From the NCBI RefSeq assembly GCF_900186865.1, contig NZ_LT906480.1, positions 700,001 to 764,000 on the forward strand: a stretch of 64,000 bases of DNA, written 5' to 3'. Positions 19,975-27,948 of the stretch are shown in pieces; the first letter of the stretch is position 1, and each line of letters opens with the position of its first letter. Under the pieces are notes generated by a model. The model had not been told where the DNA came from. It was given only the letters and a program-made list of their open reading frames with translations, and did no database searches. This stretch comes from Stenotrophomonas maltophilia. GTDB lineage: Bacteria; Pseudomonadota; Gammaproteobacteria; Xanthomonadales; Xanthomonadaceae. The translations under genes and the position numbers were made by a program.

Positions 19975-20448
19975 ATGCGCATCAATCGAGTAATGGCCAG
20001 TGCCGTGGCCTCTGTGCTGGCACTGGGCGCCGTGGCCCCGGCATTCGCCGACAACGACCATCGCCGCGACCACGACCGCCGTGAATGGCGCGAGGATCGC
20101 CGTGAGTGGCGCCAGGACCGCCGCGACTGGGAGCGCGACCGCCGCGAGGCCCGTCGCGACTGGGAACGCGACCGTCGCGACTGGCACCGCGACCATGACC
20201 GCTACTACCGCCCGGCACCGCCGCGCGTGGTCTATCGTCCGGCCTACGGCCCGGGCTATGGCTGGAAGGTCGGCCACCGCTATCGCGACTACTACCGCGG
20301 CCCGATCTACGTGGTGAACGACTACCCGCGCTACAACCTGCGTCGCCCGCCCTACGGGCACCAGTGGATCCGCGATGACCGCGGCAACATCCTGCTGGTG
20401 GCCATCGCCACCGGTGTGATCGCCCAGTACGTGCTCAGCAGCCGCTGA
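19975..20448 (+). CDS. RcnB-family small periplasmic protein with Arg/Asp repeats
   Basis: A 157-residue secreted protein. From ATG 19975 there is a clean signal peptide (MRINRVMASAVASVLALGAV, cut near AFA). Residues about 27-75 are repeats of the type REWRxDRRDWxRDRR, almost only Arg, Asp, Trp and Glu, probably one long charged helix. The C-terminal half (KVGHRYRDYYRGPIYVVNDY, PPYGHQWIRDDRGNILLVAI) matches the RcnB/YkfI-like domain; E. coli RcnB takes part in nickel and cobalt homeostasis. Metal binding is not shown here: there are few histidines and no cysteines. Function therefore uncertain. Confidence 0.8.
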   Translation: MRINRVMASAVASVLALGAVAPAFADNDHRRDHDRREWREDRREWRQDRRDWERDRREARRDWERDRRDWHRDHDRYYRPAPPRVVYRPAYGPGYGWKVGHRYRDYYRGPIYVVNDYPRYNLRRPPYGHQWIRDDRGNILLVAIATGVIAQYVLSSR

Positions 20449-20459
20449 GGATCGCGGCC

Positions 20460-20499
20460 GGGGTCGGACCCCTTTCCATCGGAAAGGGCTCTGACCCCA
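20460..20499. repeat. GGGGTCGGA-type palindromic repeat
   Basis: A 40-bp imperfect palindrome starting GGGGTCGGACCCCTTTCC and ending AAAGGGCTCTGACCCC. The same family recurs at 21898-21994 and 61157-61197. Confidence 0.8.
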
Positions 20500-20518
20500 C
20501 AACATCCCTCGAAACCAT

Positions 20519-20553
20519 ACGGGGCCGGATTCCTTAGGGAATGCCGGCCCCGT
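20519..20553 (+). terminator. Terminator of the RcnB-like gene
   Basis: ACGGGGCCGG and CCGGCCCCGT form a 10-bp stem around an inner ATTCC/GGGAAT pairing, followed by CCGTTTC. It lies about 70 bases past the stop and just before the glyA promoter region. Confidence 0.65.
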
Positions 20554-20584
20554 CCGTTTCGGCCCCAGCGGGCCAGTGCGGGGC

Positions 20585-20590
20585 TACAAT
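20585..20590 (+). promoter_or_regulatory. -10 box of glyA (candidate)
   Basis: TACAAT lies 46 bases before the glyA start, after the preceding terminator. No convincing -35 at 16-18 bases upstream. Confidence 0.4.
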
Positions 20591-20635
20591 CGAGGGCTGA
20601 GCCGTACCCCTTTTCCCTGCCTGCTGGAGTACCCG

Positions 20636-21889
20636 ATGTTCCCGCGTGACGTCCGCATCGAATCCTACGATCCCGAACTGGCCAAGGCCATCGCCGCTGA
20701 AACCCAGCGCCAGGAAGACCACGTCGAGCTGATCGCCAGCGAGAACTACACCAGCCCGGCGGTGATGGAAGCCCAGGGCAGCCAGCTGACCAACAAGTAC
20801 GCCGAAGGCTACCCGGGCAAGCGCTACTACGGTGGCTGCGAATACGTGGACATCGCCGAGCAGCTGGCGATCGACCGCCTCAAGCAGCTGTTCGGCGCCG
20901 ACTACGCGAACGTGCAGCCGCACAGCGGTTCGCAGGCCAACCAGGCCGTGTACTTCGCCCTGCTGCAGCCGGGTGACACCATCCTCGGCATGAGCCTGGC
21001 CCACGGCGGCCACCTCACCCACGGCGCCAAGGTCAACGCCTCGGGCAAGCTGTTCAACGCCGTGCAGTACGGCGTGAACGATCAGGGCCTGATCGATTAC
21101 GACGAAGTCGAGCGCCTGGCCCTGGAGCACAAGCCGAAGATGGTCGTGGCCGGCTTCTCGGCCTACTCGCAGGTGATCGACTGGGCGCGCTTCCGCGCCA
21201 TCGCCGACAAGGTCGGTGCCTACCTGTTCGTCGACATGGCCCACGTTGCCGGTCTGGTGGCTGCAGGCGTCTACCCGAGCCCGCTGGAACACGCCCACGT
21301 GGTCACCTCCACCACCCACAAGACCCTGCGCGGCCCGCGTGGCGGCATCATCGTCGCCAAGGGCGCCGACGAAGACCTGGTCAAGAAGCTGCAGTCGATC
21401 GTGTTCCCGGGCATCCAGGGCGGTCCGCTGATGCACGTCATCGCCGGCAAGGCCGTGGCCTTCAAGGAAGCGCTGGAACCGGGCTTCAAGGCCTACCAGC
21501 AGCAGGTGGTGAAGAACGCCCAGGCGATGGCCAATACGCTGATCGAGCGTGGCTACAAGATCGTCTCCGGCGGCACCCAGAACCACCTGATGCTGGTCGA
21601 CATGATCGGCAAGGACGTGTCCGGCAAGGACGCGGAAGCGGCGCTGGGCAAGGCCCACATCACCGTCAACAAGAACTCGGTGCCGAACGACCCGCGTTCG
21701 CCGTTCGTGACCTCGGGCCTGCGCCTGGGCACCCCGGCGGTGACCACCCGTGGCTACGTCGAACAGGACTGCGTGGACCTGGCCAACTGGATCGCCGACG
21801 TGCTCGACGCGCCGAACGATGACGCCGTCATCGCCCGCGTGCGCGATGCCGTCAGCGCGCAGTGCCGCAAGTACCCGGTCTACGGCTGA
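20636..21889 (+). CDS. glyA: Serine hydroxymethyltransferase
   Basis: PLP enzyme that converts serine and tetrahydrofolate to glycine and 5,10-methylene-tetrahydrofolate; main source of one-carbon units. ATG 20636 gives 417 residues beginning [19 protein letters not shown], the family's usual length; earlier in-frame codons are not conserved. Key motifs: [33 protein letters not shown], the PLP lysine in [15 protein letters not shown] (Lys229) and [18 protein letters not shown]. Single gene with its own -10 box. Repeats, not genes, follow it. In many bacteria nrdR and ribD lie near glyA, as they do here. Confidence 0.98.
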   Translation: MFPRDVRIESYDPELAKAIAAETQRQEDHVELIASENYTSPAVMEAQGSQLTNKYAEGYPGKRYYGGCEYVDIAEQLAIDRLKQLFGADYANVQPHSGSQANQAVYFALLQPGDTILGMSLAHGGHLTHGAKVNASGKLFNAVQYGVNDQGLIDYDEVERLALEHKPKMVVAGFSAYSQVIDWARFRAIADKVGAYLFVDMAHVAGLVAAGVYPSPLEHAHVVTSTTHKTLRGPRGGIIVAKGADEDLVKKLQSIVFPGIQGGPLMHVIAGKAVAFKEALEPGFKAYQQQVVKNAQAMANTLIERGYKIVSGGTQNHLMLVDMIGKDVSGKDAEAALGKAHITVNKNSVPNDPRSPFVTSGLRLGTPAVTTRGYVEQDCVDLANWIADVLDAPNDDAVIARVRDAVSAQCRKYPVYG

Positions 21890-21897
21890 TCAGGGCC

Positions 21898-21994
21898 GGG
21901 GTCAGAGCCCTTTCCTGGCGGAAAGGGATCCGACCCCGCCTTCCGGATCGACGCAGGGGTCGGATCCCTTCCCGCAGGGAAGGGCTCTGACCCC
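21898..21994. repeat. Two facing copies of the GGGGTCGGA repeat
   Basis: Copy one (21898-21937) reads GGGGTCAGAGCCC to GGGATCCGACCCC; copy two (21956-21994) reads GGGGTCGGATCCC to GGGCTCTGACCCC, in the opposite orientation. Together they make a larger palindrome between glyA and the membrane gene cluster. Confidence 0.8.
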
Positions 21995-22013
21995 GTCATC
22001 AGGAATCCCGCGC

Positions 22014-22487
22014 ATGGATGAGCGCCGCCTCAAGTACCTGTACATCGCACTGGCGGTGCTGTTCGGCCTGCCCAGCCTGTTCTTCGGCGGTGCCGGCGCC
22101 TGCATCGCCGTGGTCATGGGCGTGATCGGGCTGGTCTCGCTGGACGCGGACAACCTGTGGTTTGCCGCCGGCATGCTCGCGTGGGGATCGTGCGCGATCG
22201 CCGGCCTCGTGGCCTGGGTCGCACTCAGCATCGTCTGGCTGCGCGATGGTGCACGCGGGCTGCACATGGCATCACGCCGCTGGTGGCTGCTGTTGGGCCT
22301 GGGCGTGCTGGCAGGCCTGCCCTTGCTGGCGATGGCGCTGTATTACTTCGCCGAGCTGGGTTCGTCCGTGCTCAGCGGGCTGTTCGCCGGGCCGTCCCTG
22401 TTGGTACCCACCGGTACGTTGATCCTCCTGCGGCTGCGTGCTGAAGCCCTGGGCGAGCCATCCGGCCCGGCGCGGTCAGAGGAGTAG
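22014..22487 (+). CDS. Membrane protein, first of three tandem paralogues
   Basis: A 157-residue protein with four predicted membrane helices (about 8-40, 48-72, 82-108, 112-135) and a short hydrophilic tail. It starts MDERRLKYLYIALAVLFGLP, almost identical to the next gene at both protein and DNA level over about 22 codons. I recognise no named family. The three genes share start motif, length and helix pattern and so arose by duplication. No signal peptide, no catalytic motif. Confidence 0.7.
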   Translation: MDERRLKYLYIALAVLFGLPSLFFGGAGACIAVVMGVIGLVSLDADNLWFAAGMLAWGSCAIAGLVAWVALSIVWLRDGARGLHMASRRWWLLLGLGVLAGLPLLAMALYYFAELGSSVLSGLFAGPSLLVPTGTLILLRLRAEALGEPSGPARSEE

Positions 22488-22493
22488 GCCCGA

Positions 22494-22913
22494 ATGGATG
22501 AGCGCCGCCTCAAGTACCTGTACACCGCGCTGGCGGTGCTGTTTGGCCTGCCCAGCCTGGTGGTGGGCGGTGCCGTAGCGACGATGCTGCTGCTGACGGG
22601 GCTGGGCCAGTTCGGTCATGGCACGCTGGCCTCGGTGACCCTGATGCCGCTGTGGGGCCTGGCCGGCATTGCCGGCTGCCTGGCCTGGTTGTGGCTCAGC
22701 GCGGGTTTTCTGATGCAGGGGCGTGCCGGGCTGCACGTGCATCGCCTCTGGTGGTGGATGCTGCTGGCAGGCGGTCTCGCCGCCTTGCCCCCGCTGGGGC
22801 TGGCGCTGTGGTGGGGCATCGCCGTGCATGCCGAAGGCATCGGCTTGTTGCTGTTGGGCCCGTCGATGCTGGTGCCGGCTGCGATGCTGCTGTGGATCAA
22901 ACGCCGCGGATGA
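22494..22913 (+). CDS. Membrane protein, second of three tandem paralogues
   Basis: A 139-residue protein, MDERRLKYLYTALAVLFGLP at the start, with four membrane helices ending WIKRRG. It begins 6 bases after the previous stop, with GAGGAGTAGG as ribosome site, so the two are one transcript. After the shared N-terminus it keeps the pattern of its neighbour (ACLAWLWLSAGFLMQGRAGLH against VAWVALSIVWLRDGARGLH) but not the sequence. Function unknown. Confidence 0.7.
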   Translation: MDERRLKYLYTALAVLFGLPSLVVGGAVATMLLLTGLGQFGHGTLASVTLMPLWGLAGIAGCLAWLWLSAGFLMQGRAGLHVHRLWWWMLLAGGLAALPPLGLALWWGIAVHAEGIGLLLLGPSMLVPAAMLLWIKRRG

Positions 22914-22940
22914 CGTGGCCCATGGATGGAGATCGAACGC

Positions 22941-23390
22941 ATGGATGAGCGTCTGCACAAACGCTGGATGGCGATCGCCGGCCTGCTGGTAGGCCTGCCG
23001 ACCGTGGCGGCAGGCGGCACGGGTGCCGTGCTGGGGTTGATGGTCGTATGGGACGGCAAGTATCTGACGGGCGACGAGCACTGGCTGTTGCTGCTGTGGT
23101 CGTCGGCCGGAATCATCGGCCTGCTGTCGTGGTTGTGGCTGAGCGGCCTGTACCTGTGGCGAGGTGTCACCGGCCTGCGCCACTCCCCGGTTGTCGCCTG
23201 GGTAGGGCTGGGGGTGGGTGCCCTGGCCGCGTTGGGCGTCGTTGCCGCCACGCTGTACTTCACCTTCAAGCACGGGGAAATCTCTACATTGGCCTTCCTC
23301 GGCTTTGGCCCGCCGCTGCTGGTGGTGGCAGGGCACCTGGTGTGGTTGCGTTGGGCGCGCGCGGCCTCGGCGCCGCCGGCACTCGCTTGA
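22941..23390 (+). CDS. Membrane protein, third of three tandem paralogues
   Basis: A 149-residue protein from ATG 22941 (MDERLHKRWMAIAGLLVGLP); an ATG at 22926 in the same frame adds MEIER and is less likely because the paralogues begin MDER. Four helices; the middle GLLSWLWLSGLYLWRGVTGLRH corresponds to the same segment in the other two copies. More diverged than the first two. Function unknown. Confidence 0.68.
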   Translation: MDERLHKRWMAIAGLLVGLPTVAAGGTGAVLGLMVVWDGKYLTGDEHWLLLLWSSAGIIGLLSWLWLSGLYLWRGVTGLRHSPVVAWVGLGVGALAALGVVAATLYFTFKHGEISTLAFLGFGPPLLVVAGHLVWLRWARAASAPPALA

Positions 23391-23539
23391 ACGCGCAGCG
23401 CTGACCGCGCTGAAGGCTCGGTTCGACCGAAATGCAGGCACTTCCGCGCAGACAGCATTTGCTGCCGGGCCCCTTCTCAGGTACCTTTGCGACGCTGCCA
23501 TGACCGTGGCAATAGGTATTTCCCTGAGCCAGGCGTTCC

Positions 23540-24061
23540 ATGCATTGCCCCTTCTGCCAACATGCCGATACCCGGGTCATCGACTCGCGCGTCTCTGAAG
23601 ACGGCGCGACGATCCGCCGTCGGCGTGAATGCGAAGCCTGCGGCGAGCGCTTCAGTACCATGGAAACAGTCGAGCTGAAGCTGCCGGCCATCGTCAAGAG
23701 CGATGGCACCCGCGAGGCGTTCGACCAGCGAAAGGTGCGTGCTGGCTTTGACCGCGCGCTGCAGAAGCGTGCGGTGGCCGAAGACAAGATCGAAGCGGCG
23801 GTGCGCGCCGTGGTCCACCAGCTGCGCATCAGCGGCGAGCGCGAAGTGCCCTCCATCAAGGTCGGCGAGTTCGTCATGAACGAACTGCGCAAGCTCGACC
23901 ATGTCGGCTATGTGCGCTTCGCTTCGGTCTACCGCAGCTTCGAGGACGTGGCCGATTTCCGCGAGGAGATCGAGAAGCTGGAGCGCGACCTGCCGTCCAG
24001 TACCGAACAGCTGCAGCTGCTGGGCGACGTGATTGCCCTGACCAAGAAGAAGAAGGGCTGA
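23540..24061 (+). CDS. nrdR: Transcriptional repressor of ribonucleotide reductase genes
   Basis: Zinc-ribbon plus ATP-cone regulator that senses ATP/dATP and represses nrd operons. 173 residues: the ribbon uses Cys3, Cys6, Cys31 and Cys34 ([31 protein letters not shown]), then the ATP-cone starts [24 protein letters not shown] lysine-rich tail (TKKKKG) ends it, slightly longer than the usual 150-160. It precedes ribD, the common nrdR-ribD neighbourhood in proteobacteria, although here a tandem repeat lies between the two. Confidence 0.97.
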   Translation: MHCPFCQHADTRVIDSRVSEDGATIRRRRECEACGERFSTMETVELKLPAIVKSDGTREAFDQRKVRAGFDRALQKRAVAEDKIEAAVRAVVHQLRISGEREVPSIKVGEFVMNELRKLDHVGYVRFASVYRSFEDVADFREEIEKLERDLPSSTEQLQLLGDVIALTKKKKG

Positions 24062-24070
24062 CCGCCTCTG

Positions 24071-24215
24071 CCTTGGTGGATGCCAACCTTGGTTGGCACT
24101 GAGGACGTGGATCTCCTTTGCTCTGGTGGGCGCCAACCTCAGTTGGCGCTGATGGCGTGGATCTCCTTCGCTCTGGTGGGTGCCAACCTTGGTTGGCACT
24201 GATGGCATGGATCCA
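24071..24215. repeat. 50-bp tandem repeat, three units
   Basis: Three units with an exact 50-bp period (the GCCAACC cores lie at 24082, 24132 and 24182). Each unit has the hairpin TGCCAACCTTGGTTGGCA (the middle one CGCCAACCTCAGTTGGCG) and a spacer GTGGATCTCC. The middle unit has matched changes on both arms, so the hairpin is kept. Lies between nrdR and ribD. Confidence 0.85.
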
Positions 24216-24239
24216 CACCGGCAGCGTTACCATGGCCGC

Positions 24240-25325
24240 ATGACCACTTCGTTCTCCGTCCTCGACCACCTGCACATGGCCAACGCGCTGCGCCTGGCCG
24301 AGCGCGCTGCCTATACCACCCGCCCCAACCCGATGGTCGGCTGCGTGATCGCCCATGGCGAACGCGTGGTCGGGCAGGGCTGGCACCAGCGCGCCGGTGG
24401 ACCGCACGCTGAGGTGTTCGCGCTGCGCGAGGCCGGTAGCGAGGCGCGCGGTGCCACCGCCTACGTCACTCTGGAGCCCTGTGCCCACTACGGGCGCACA
24501 CCGCCGTGTGCACTGGCGCTGATCGAAGCGGGCGTGTCGCGCGTGGTTGCCGCAATGCGCGATCCGTTCCCGAAGGTCGATGGCGGTGGCTTTGATCTGC
24601 TGCGCAATGCCGGCATCGAGGTCGCCGAAGGACTGATGGCGACGCAGGCACGTGAGCTCAACAAAGGCTTCCTGTCACGCGTGGAGCGCAACCGCCCTTG
24701 GCTGCGGGTGAAGCTGGCCGCCAGCCTTGATGGCCGTACCGCGATGGCCGACGGCAGCTCCAAGTGGATCACCGGTCCAGCCGCACGCGAAGACGTGCAG
24801 CACTGGCGTGCGCGTGCTGGTGCGATCCTGACCGGCGCCGACACGGTGCTGGCTGATGACCCGATGCTGACCGTGCGCCTGGCCGATACCGAAGTGATGC
24901 CACCGCTGCGCGTGGTACTCGATTCGCGCCTGCGTTCGCTCGAGTGCGGCCGCGTGCGCGAGGGCGGGGCACCGACGCTGTACCTGCACGATGCGGCGGT
25001 AAGTGCGCCGGATGCGGCTGACGCAGAATTCGCCAGCGTGCCCAGCGCAGAGGGCCGGTTGGATCTGGGCGCGGTGCTGGCGCTGCTGGCCGAGCGTGGC
25101 ATCAACGAAGTGCATACCGAAGCCGGCGCCACCCTGGCCGGTGCGCTGCTGCGCGGTGGCTGGGTGGACGAACTGCTGCTTTACCAGGCCCCCACGCTGC
25201 TGGGCGACAATGGATGCCCATTGCTGGCCGGCCTCGGCATCGATGCCATGGACCAGCAGCACCGCCTGCGTGTGGTTGACCAGCGCCAGATCGGCGAGGA
25301 CATCAGGCTGCTGCTGCGCCCATGA
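24240..25325 (+). CDS. ribD: Bifunctional riboflavin deaminase/reductase
   Basis: Second and third steps of riboflavin synthesis: deaminates the pyrimidine and reduces the ribosyl side chain. From ATG 24240, 361 residues. Deaminase domain (1-145) with zinc ligands His56-Ala-Glu58, Cys81 and Cys90 (HAEVFALREAG, TLEPCAHYGRTPPC); reductase domain (about 150-361) with RPWLRVKLAASLDGR, GSSKWITG, GADTVLADDPMLTVR and the late EAGATLAGALL. The frame continues upstream into the tandem repeat, but MTTSFSVLDH is the natural start. The rest of the pathway (ribE, ribBA, ribH) lies 2.6 kb downstream behind three unrelated genes on the other strand. Confidence 0.97.
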   Translation: MTTSFSVLDHLHMANALRLAERAAYTTRPNPMVGCVIAHGERVVGQGWHQRAGGPHAEVFALREAGSEARGATAYVTLEPCAHYGRTPPCALALIEAGVSRVVAAMRDPFPKVDGGGFDLLRNAGIEVAEGLMATQARELNKGFLSRVERNRPWLRVKLAASLDGRTAMADGSSKWITGPAAREDVQHWRARAGAILTGADTVLADDPMLTVRLADTEVMPPLRVVLDSRLRSLECGRVREGGAPTLYLHDAAVSAPDAADAEFASVPSAEGRLDLGAVLALLAERGINEVHTEAGATLAGALLRGGWVDELLLYQAPTLLGDNGCPLLAGLGIDAMDQQHRLRVVDQRQIGEDIRLLLRP

Positions 25326-25360
25326 AGGAATGACGCAGAGCAGGGGCTGGGCCCTTGGCG

Positions 25361-25750
25361 TCACGCCGCTTCGTCGTCTTCTTCGCCGACCGGGCACTGG
25401 CCCTTCCACTGCTGCTTCCACAGCACATGCAGGTCGCGGCAGTACGCGCCGAGCGCCTCGCCCGGCAGTTGCCTCGCCTTGAACCGCAACTGGCGACGCG
25501 TAAAACCGTCGTCGTACTCATCCGGCAGTACCAGCACGGCACACTGATCGTGGTACATCAGGAAATCGCGGCAGTGGTCGTCATTGCTCATCCACGCATC
25601 CAGGTGCCTGTCGCTCAGCTGGGTTGACTCAAAGGCAACCGAGGGTTTGACGACGAAGATCCTGGTGGCTTTGAACCTGGACGCTTCGGCCTGCCAGCAC
25701 ACCATCAGCGCCAGCAACATGAGCGCGGTCGACGTCATACGGTGTTTCAT
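25361..25750 (-). CDS. Small secreted protein of unknown function
   Basis: A 129-residue protein from ATG 25750 with a signal peptide (MKHRMTSTALMLLALMVC, cut near AEA). The mature part is charged, with cysteines in DDHCRDFLMYHDQC, AYCRDLHVLW and KGQCPVGEEDDEAA, so two disulfides are possible. An acidic EEDDEAA tail ends it. No family recognised. It is transcribed in the same direction as the next two genes (25885 and 26921), but gaps and hairpins between them suggest separate units. Confidence 0.6.
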   Translation of the reverse strand: MKHRMTSTALMLLALMVCWQAEASRFKATRIFVVKPSVAFESTQLSDRHLDAWMSNDDHCRDFLMYHDQCAVLVLPDEYDDGFTRRQLRFKARQLPGEALGAYCRDLHVLWKQQWKGQCPVGEEDDEAA

Positions 25751-25852
25751 GCGGTTGCCCCGGTGGAAGAGGGCAACAGCATTGACCATGCAGGCCGCGC
25801 AGGGCCATGCAACGGTTCTGAAAGTGCAGTGGCCCTTGTCGTCGGCGACGAT

Positions 25853-25874
25853 GAGCCGAGCGCGGACTCGGCTC
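25853..25874 (-). terminator. Stem-loop after the 294-residue secreted protein gene
   Basis: GAGCCGAG (25853-25860) pairs with CTCGGCTC (25867-25874), loop CGCGGA, placed 11 bases past the stop of the 25885-26769 gene. No clear U run follows on the minus strand. Confidence 0.4.
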
Positions 25875-25884
25875 TATACGTGGC

Positions 25885-26769
25885 TCACGCGCACGCGTCG
25901 GTCCACATCATCTCGGCGATCGGGCGCAGCGCCTTGCACTCCTGCGTCATCTCGTCGGCCGACTTCACCTTGGCCTTGGCCTTCAGTTCCTCGGCCATCG
26001 CGTCCACGCCGCCGATCTGGTCCGGTGCGATCTTCGCCACGCAACTGCGGTGCTGCTGCAGCAACAGGTCGCAGCCCGGAACGCCGGTCACCTTCGGCGC
26101 GTTGGCCGCCTGCGCGTCCTGCATCCAGTCCTCGAACGGTGCCAGCGCACCGGCCACGGTGCCTACCAGATCATCGAAGTTGCCGCTGTACCAGTAGCCA
26201 TTGTCCTTGGCCGGGTACAGGGTGAAGGTGCCGCTGGCCGGAACGCGCGCGCCGGTCTGCAGTGCCTGGGTATAGGCATCGGTGAACTGCTTGCGCGCGG
26301 CCGGGCTGGCATCGTCGGCCAGGCTGGCGGCGAACAGCGGGCGCACCTTGCCCAGGTCGGGCACCTGGCAGCTGTAGCTGATCCGCGCCAGCTTCTGGTC
26401 TTCAACGTATTCGTTGTCTTCGATCACGCTCTTGGTCGCGCGGCACTTCGAATCGCGCAGCGCCTTGGCATACAGCGCTTCGGTGGCCGCAGCGTCGACC
26501 TTGGCGCCGGTGCTGGCCAGTACCGTCTGCCAGGGTTCGGCCAAGGCCTTGGCCAGCGCACCCGGGTTCGGGGTCACGGCATCCTGGCCCTCGAACGCCG
26601 GCTTCAGTGCGTCGTTGAGCGTGCGCGTGGCGGCCGCGTCGTCTTCCAGCAGCACGCGTGCATACAGGTCGAAGGCCTGCTCGGGCGTCAGTTGGGCCGG
26701 TGCCGCGCTGGCAATCAGCGGGGCGCACAGCAGCACGCTGGCCAGAAGGGTACGGGTGGGGGTCTTCAT
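25885..26769 (-). CDS. Secreted protein of unknown function
   Basis: A 294-residue protein with a clear signal peptide (MKTPTRTLLASVLLCAPLIA, cut near ASA). The mature protein is helical and alanine-rich (LTPEQAFDLYARVLLEDD, ALKPAFEGQDAV) with cysteines in DSKCRATK, SYSCQVPD, PGCDLLLQQHRSC and TQECKALR, which could form disulfides. The word GYWYSGNFDDLVGT suggests one compact beta segment. No domain name comes to mind. The coding bias is like that of the neighbours, so it is a resident gene. Own hairpin downstream. Confidence 0.72.
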   Translation of the reverse strand: MKTPTRTLLASVLLCAPLIASAAPAQLTPEQAFDLYARVLLEDDAAATRTLNDALKPAFEGQDAVTPNPGALAKALAEPWQTVLASTGAKVDAAATEALYAKALRDSKCRATKSVIEDNEYVEDQKLARISYSCQVPDLGKVRPLFAASLADDASPAARKQFTDAYTQALQTGARVPASGTFTLYPAKDNGYWYSGNFDDLVGTVAGALAPFEDWMQDAQAANAPKVTGVPGCDLLLQQHRSCVAKIAPDQIGGVDAMAEELKAKAKVKSADEMTQECKALRPIAEMMWTDACA

Positions 26770-26863
26770 GACGGTGTTTTCCTGTTCCAGAAGCGCGCAA
26801 GCCTAGCGCATCTGCCCACACTTTCGATGGCGCGATGCAGCCAGGTGACGGTGTGCAGCGGAC

Positions 26864-26890
26864 AAAAAACGGGCCCCTTGCGGGGCCCGT
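26864..26890 (-). terminator. Terminator of the Ax21-family gene
   Basis: ACGGGCCCC (26869-26877) pairs with GGGGCCCGT (26882-26890) with loop TTGC; on the minus strand it is followed by six U. It lies 30 bases past the stop. A textbook intrinsic terminator. Confidence 0.92.
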
Positions 26891-26920
26891 TCGATCGCAC
26901 GACGAGGAGCGATCGTTGGA

Positions 26921-27541
26921 TCAGAAGCTGGCGCGGACGCCGGCCGAGTACTGGGTGACGTCGCGGTAGCCGGAGATCTCGCCCACCAGACCCCAGGTCT
27001 TGGTGAAGTTGATCTGGCCGCCGACGGTGCCGACCCAGGTGCCCTTGAAGTTGTTGCCGCCGTCCATGTAACCGGCCTTGACCCAACCTTCGGTCATGCG
27101 CGACGGCTTGCCACGGATGCCCATGGTGACGCGGCCCAGGTTGGTGTGATCCTTCTGGCTGAAACGAAGGCCGTCGTAGCGGACGGTGGCTTCGGCGTTC
27201 TGGCGCACCCAAGCGGCATCGGCGGTGAAGTCCAGGCGGTCGGTCCACGGCATGTGGTAGCCGATGCCGAGCTCCGGCTGGTTCAGTTCCAGCTTCAGCG
27301 AATCATTGCCGTAGTGATTGGTCTTGCTGGTACGCGACCAGCCACCGAACACGTAGACCTGTTCGGCGATGGCTACCGAGCCACGCAGGTAGCCGCCGTC
27401 GACCTTCGGGTCGTCCAGTGCGTTGTCGTCAACCTTGACCTGCGTCCAGCCGCCTTCAACGTAGGTGTAGCTCAGGGCGTCGGCCGAAGCCGAGAACGGG
27501 GCGGCGGCCAGCAGGGCGGCCACGATCAGCATCTTGCGCAT
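26921..27541 (-). CDS. ax21: Ax21-family outer-membrane beta-barrel protein
   Basis: A 206-residue precursor from ATG 27541 (MRKMLIVAALLAAAPFSASA), then an 8-stranded-type barrel: SYTYVEGGWTQVKVD, YLRGSVAIAEQVYVFGGWS, ELGIGYHMPWTDRLDF, ending YSAGVRASF with C-terminal Phe, the outer-membrane sorting signal. The family is abundant in Xanthomonas and Stenotrophomonas and is secreted in vesicles; older claims that Ax21 is a quorum signal were withdrawn. The upstream frame to 27730 is not part of the gene. Strong terminator follows. Confidence 0.88.
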   Translation of the reverse strand: MRKMLIVAALLAAAPFSASADALSYTYVEGGWTQVKVDDNALDDPKVDGGYLRGSVAIAEQVYVFGGWSRTSKTNHYGNDSLKLELNQPELGIGYHMPWTDRLDFTADAAWVRQNAEATVRYDGLRFSQKDHTNLGRVTMGIRGKPSRMTEGWVKAGYMDGGNNFKGTWVGTVGGQINFTKTWGLVGEISGYRDVTQYSAGVRASF

Positions 27542-27730
27542 GGGAATTCCTGTGAATTTCAGTCCTTTGGCGGGCCTGCCCAACGGGCTGCCCGTGGCGA
27601 CCTCATGTCGTCCGGGGCAGGATTTTAATGAAAGTTTTACAGATTGCGAGCGACGGCCGTCACAGCTGTGGCATCCAGCCCCGTTCAGCCCGGGCTGGTA
27701 CACTAGCCACGCCGGTTCGCCGGTACACAA

Positions 27731-27870
27731 ACGTCTTCAGGGCGGGGTGCAATTCCCCACCGGCGGTAGGTGCGCAAGCACGAGCCCGCGAGCGCTCCGG
27801 CCCACGGCCGGGGGTCAGCAGATCCGGTCCAATGCCGGAGCCGACGGTCATAGTCCGGATGAAAGAAGAC
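27731..27870 (+). ncRNA. FMN riboswitch (RFN element)
   Basis: All conserved parts are present in order: GGCGGGGTGCAATTCCCCAC with CGGCGGT, a variable arm (GAGCCCGCGAGCGCTC), GGTCAGCAGATCCGG, CCGGAGCCGACGGT, CATAGTCCGGATGAAAGAAG. The closing stem is GTCTTC/GAAGAC. It binds FMN and lowers expression of the following riboflavin genes. Downstream lie the hairpin CAGGGC-TCAT-GCCCTG (27878-27893) and GCC-TTGC-GGC before TTTTT (near 27908-27922), a possible terminator arm; the ribE ribosome site lies just beyond. Confidence 0.96.
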
Positions 27871-27948
27871 GGTGCCACAGGGCTCATGCCCTGCGTGCGC
27901 CTGTTTGCCTTGCGGCGTTTTTCGCTCACTTTTCGCGGAGAACGTTAC

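Noticed and set aside
20454-20635. Glycine riboswitch before glyA
   Set aside because: The space is taken by a GGGGTCGGA repeat and a terminator; no glycine-aptamer core seen.
24071-24215. Possible CRISPR or integron-type repeat
   Set aside because: Spacer parts repeat with the units; only three copies and no associated genes.
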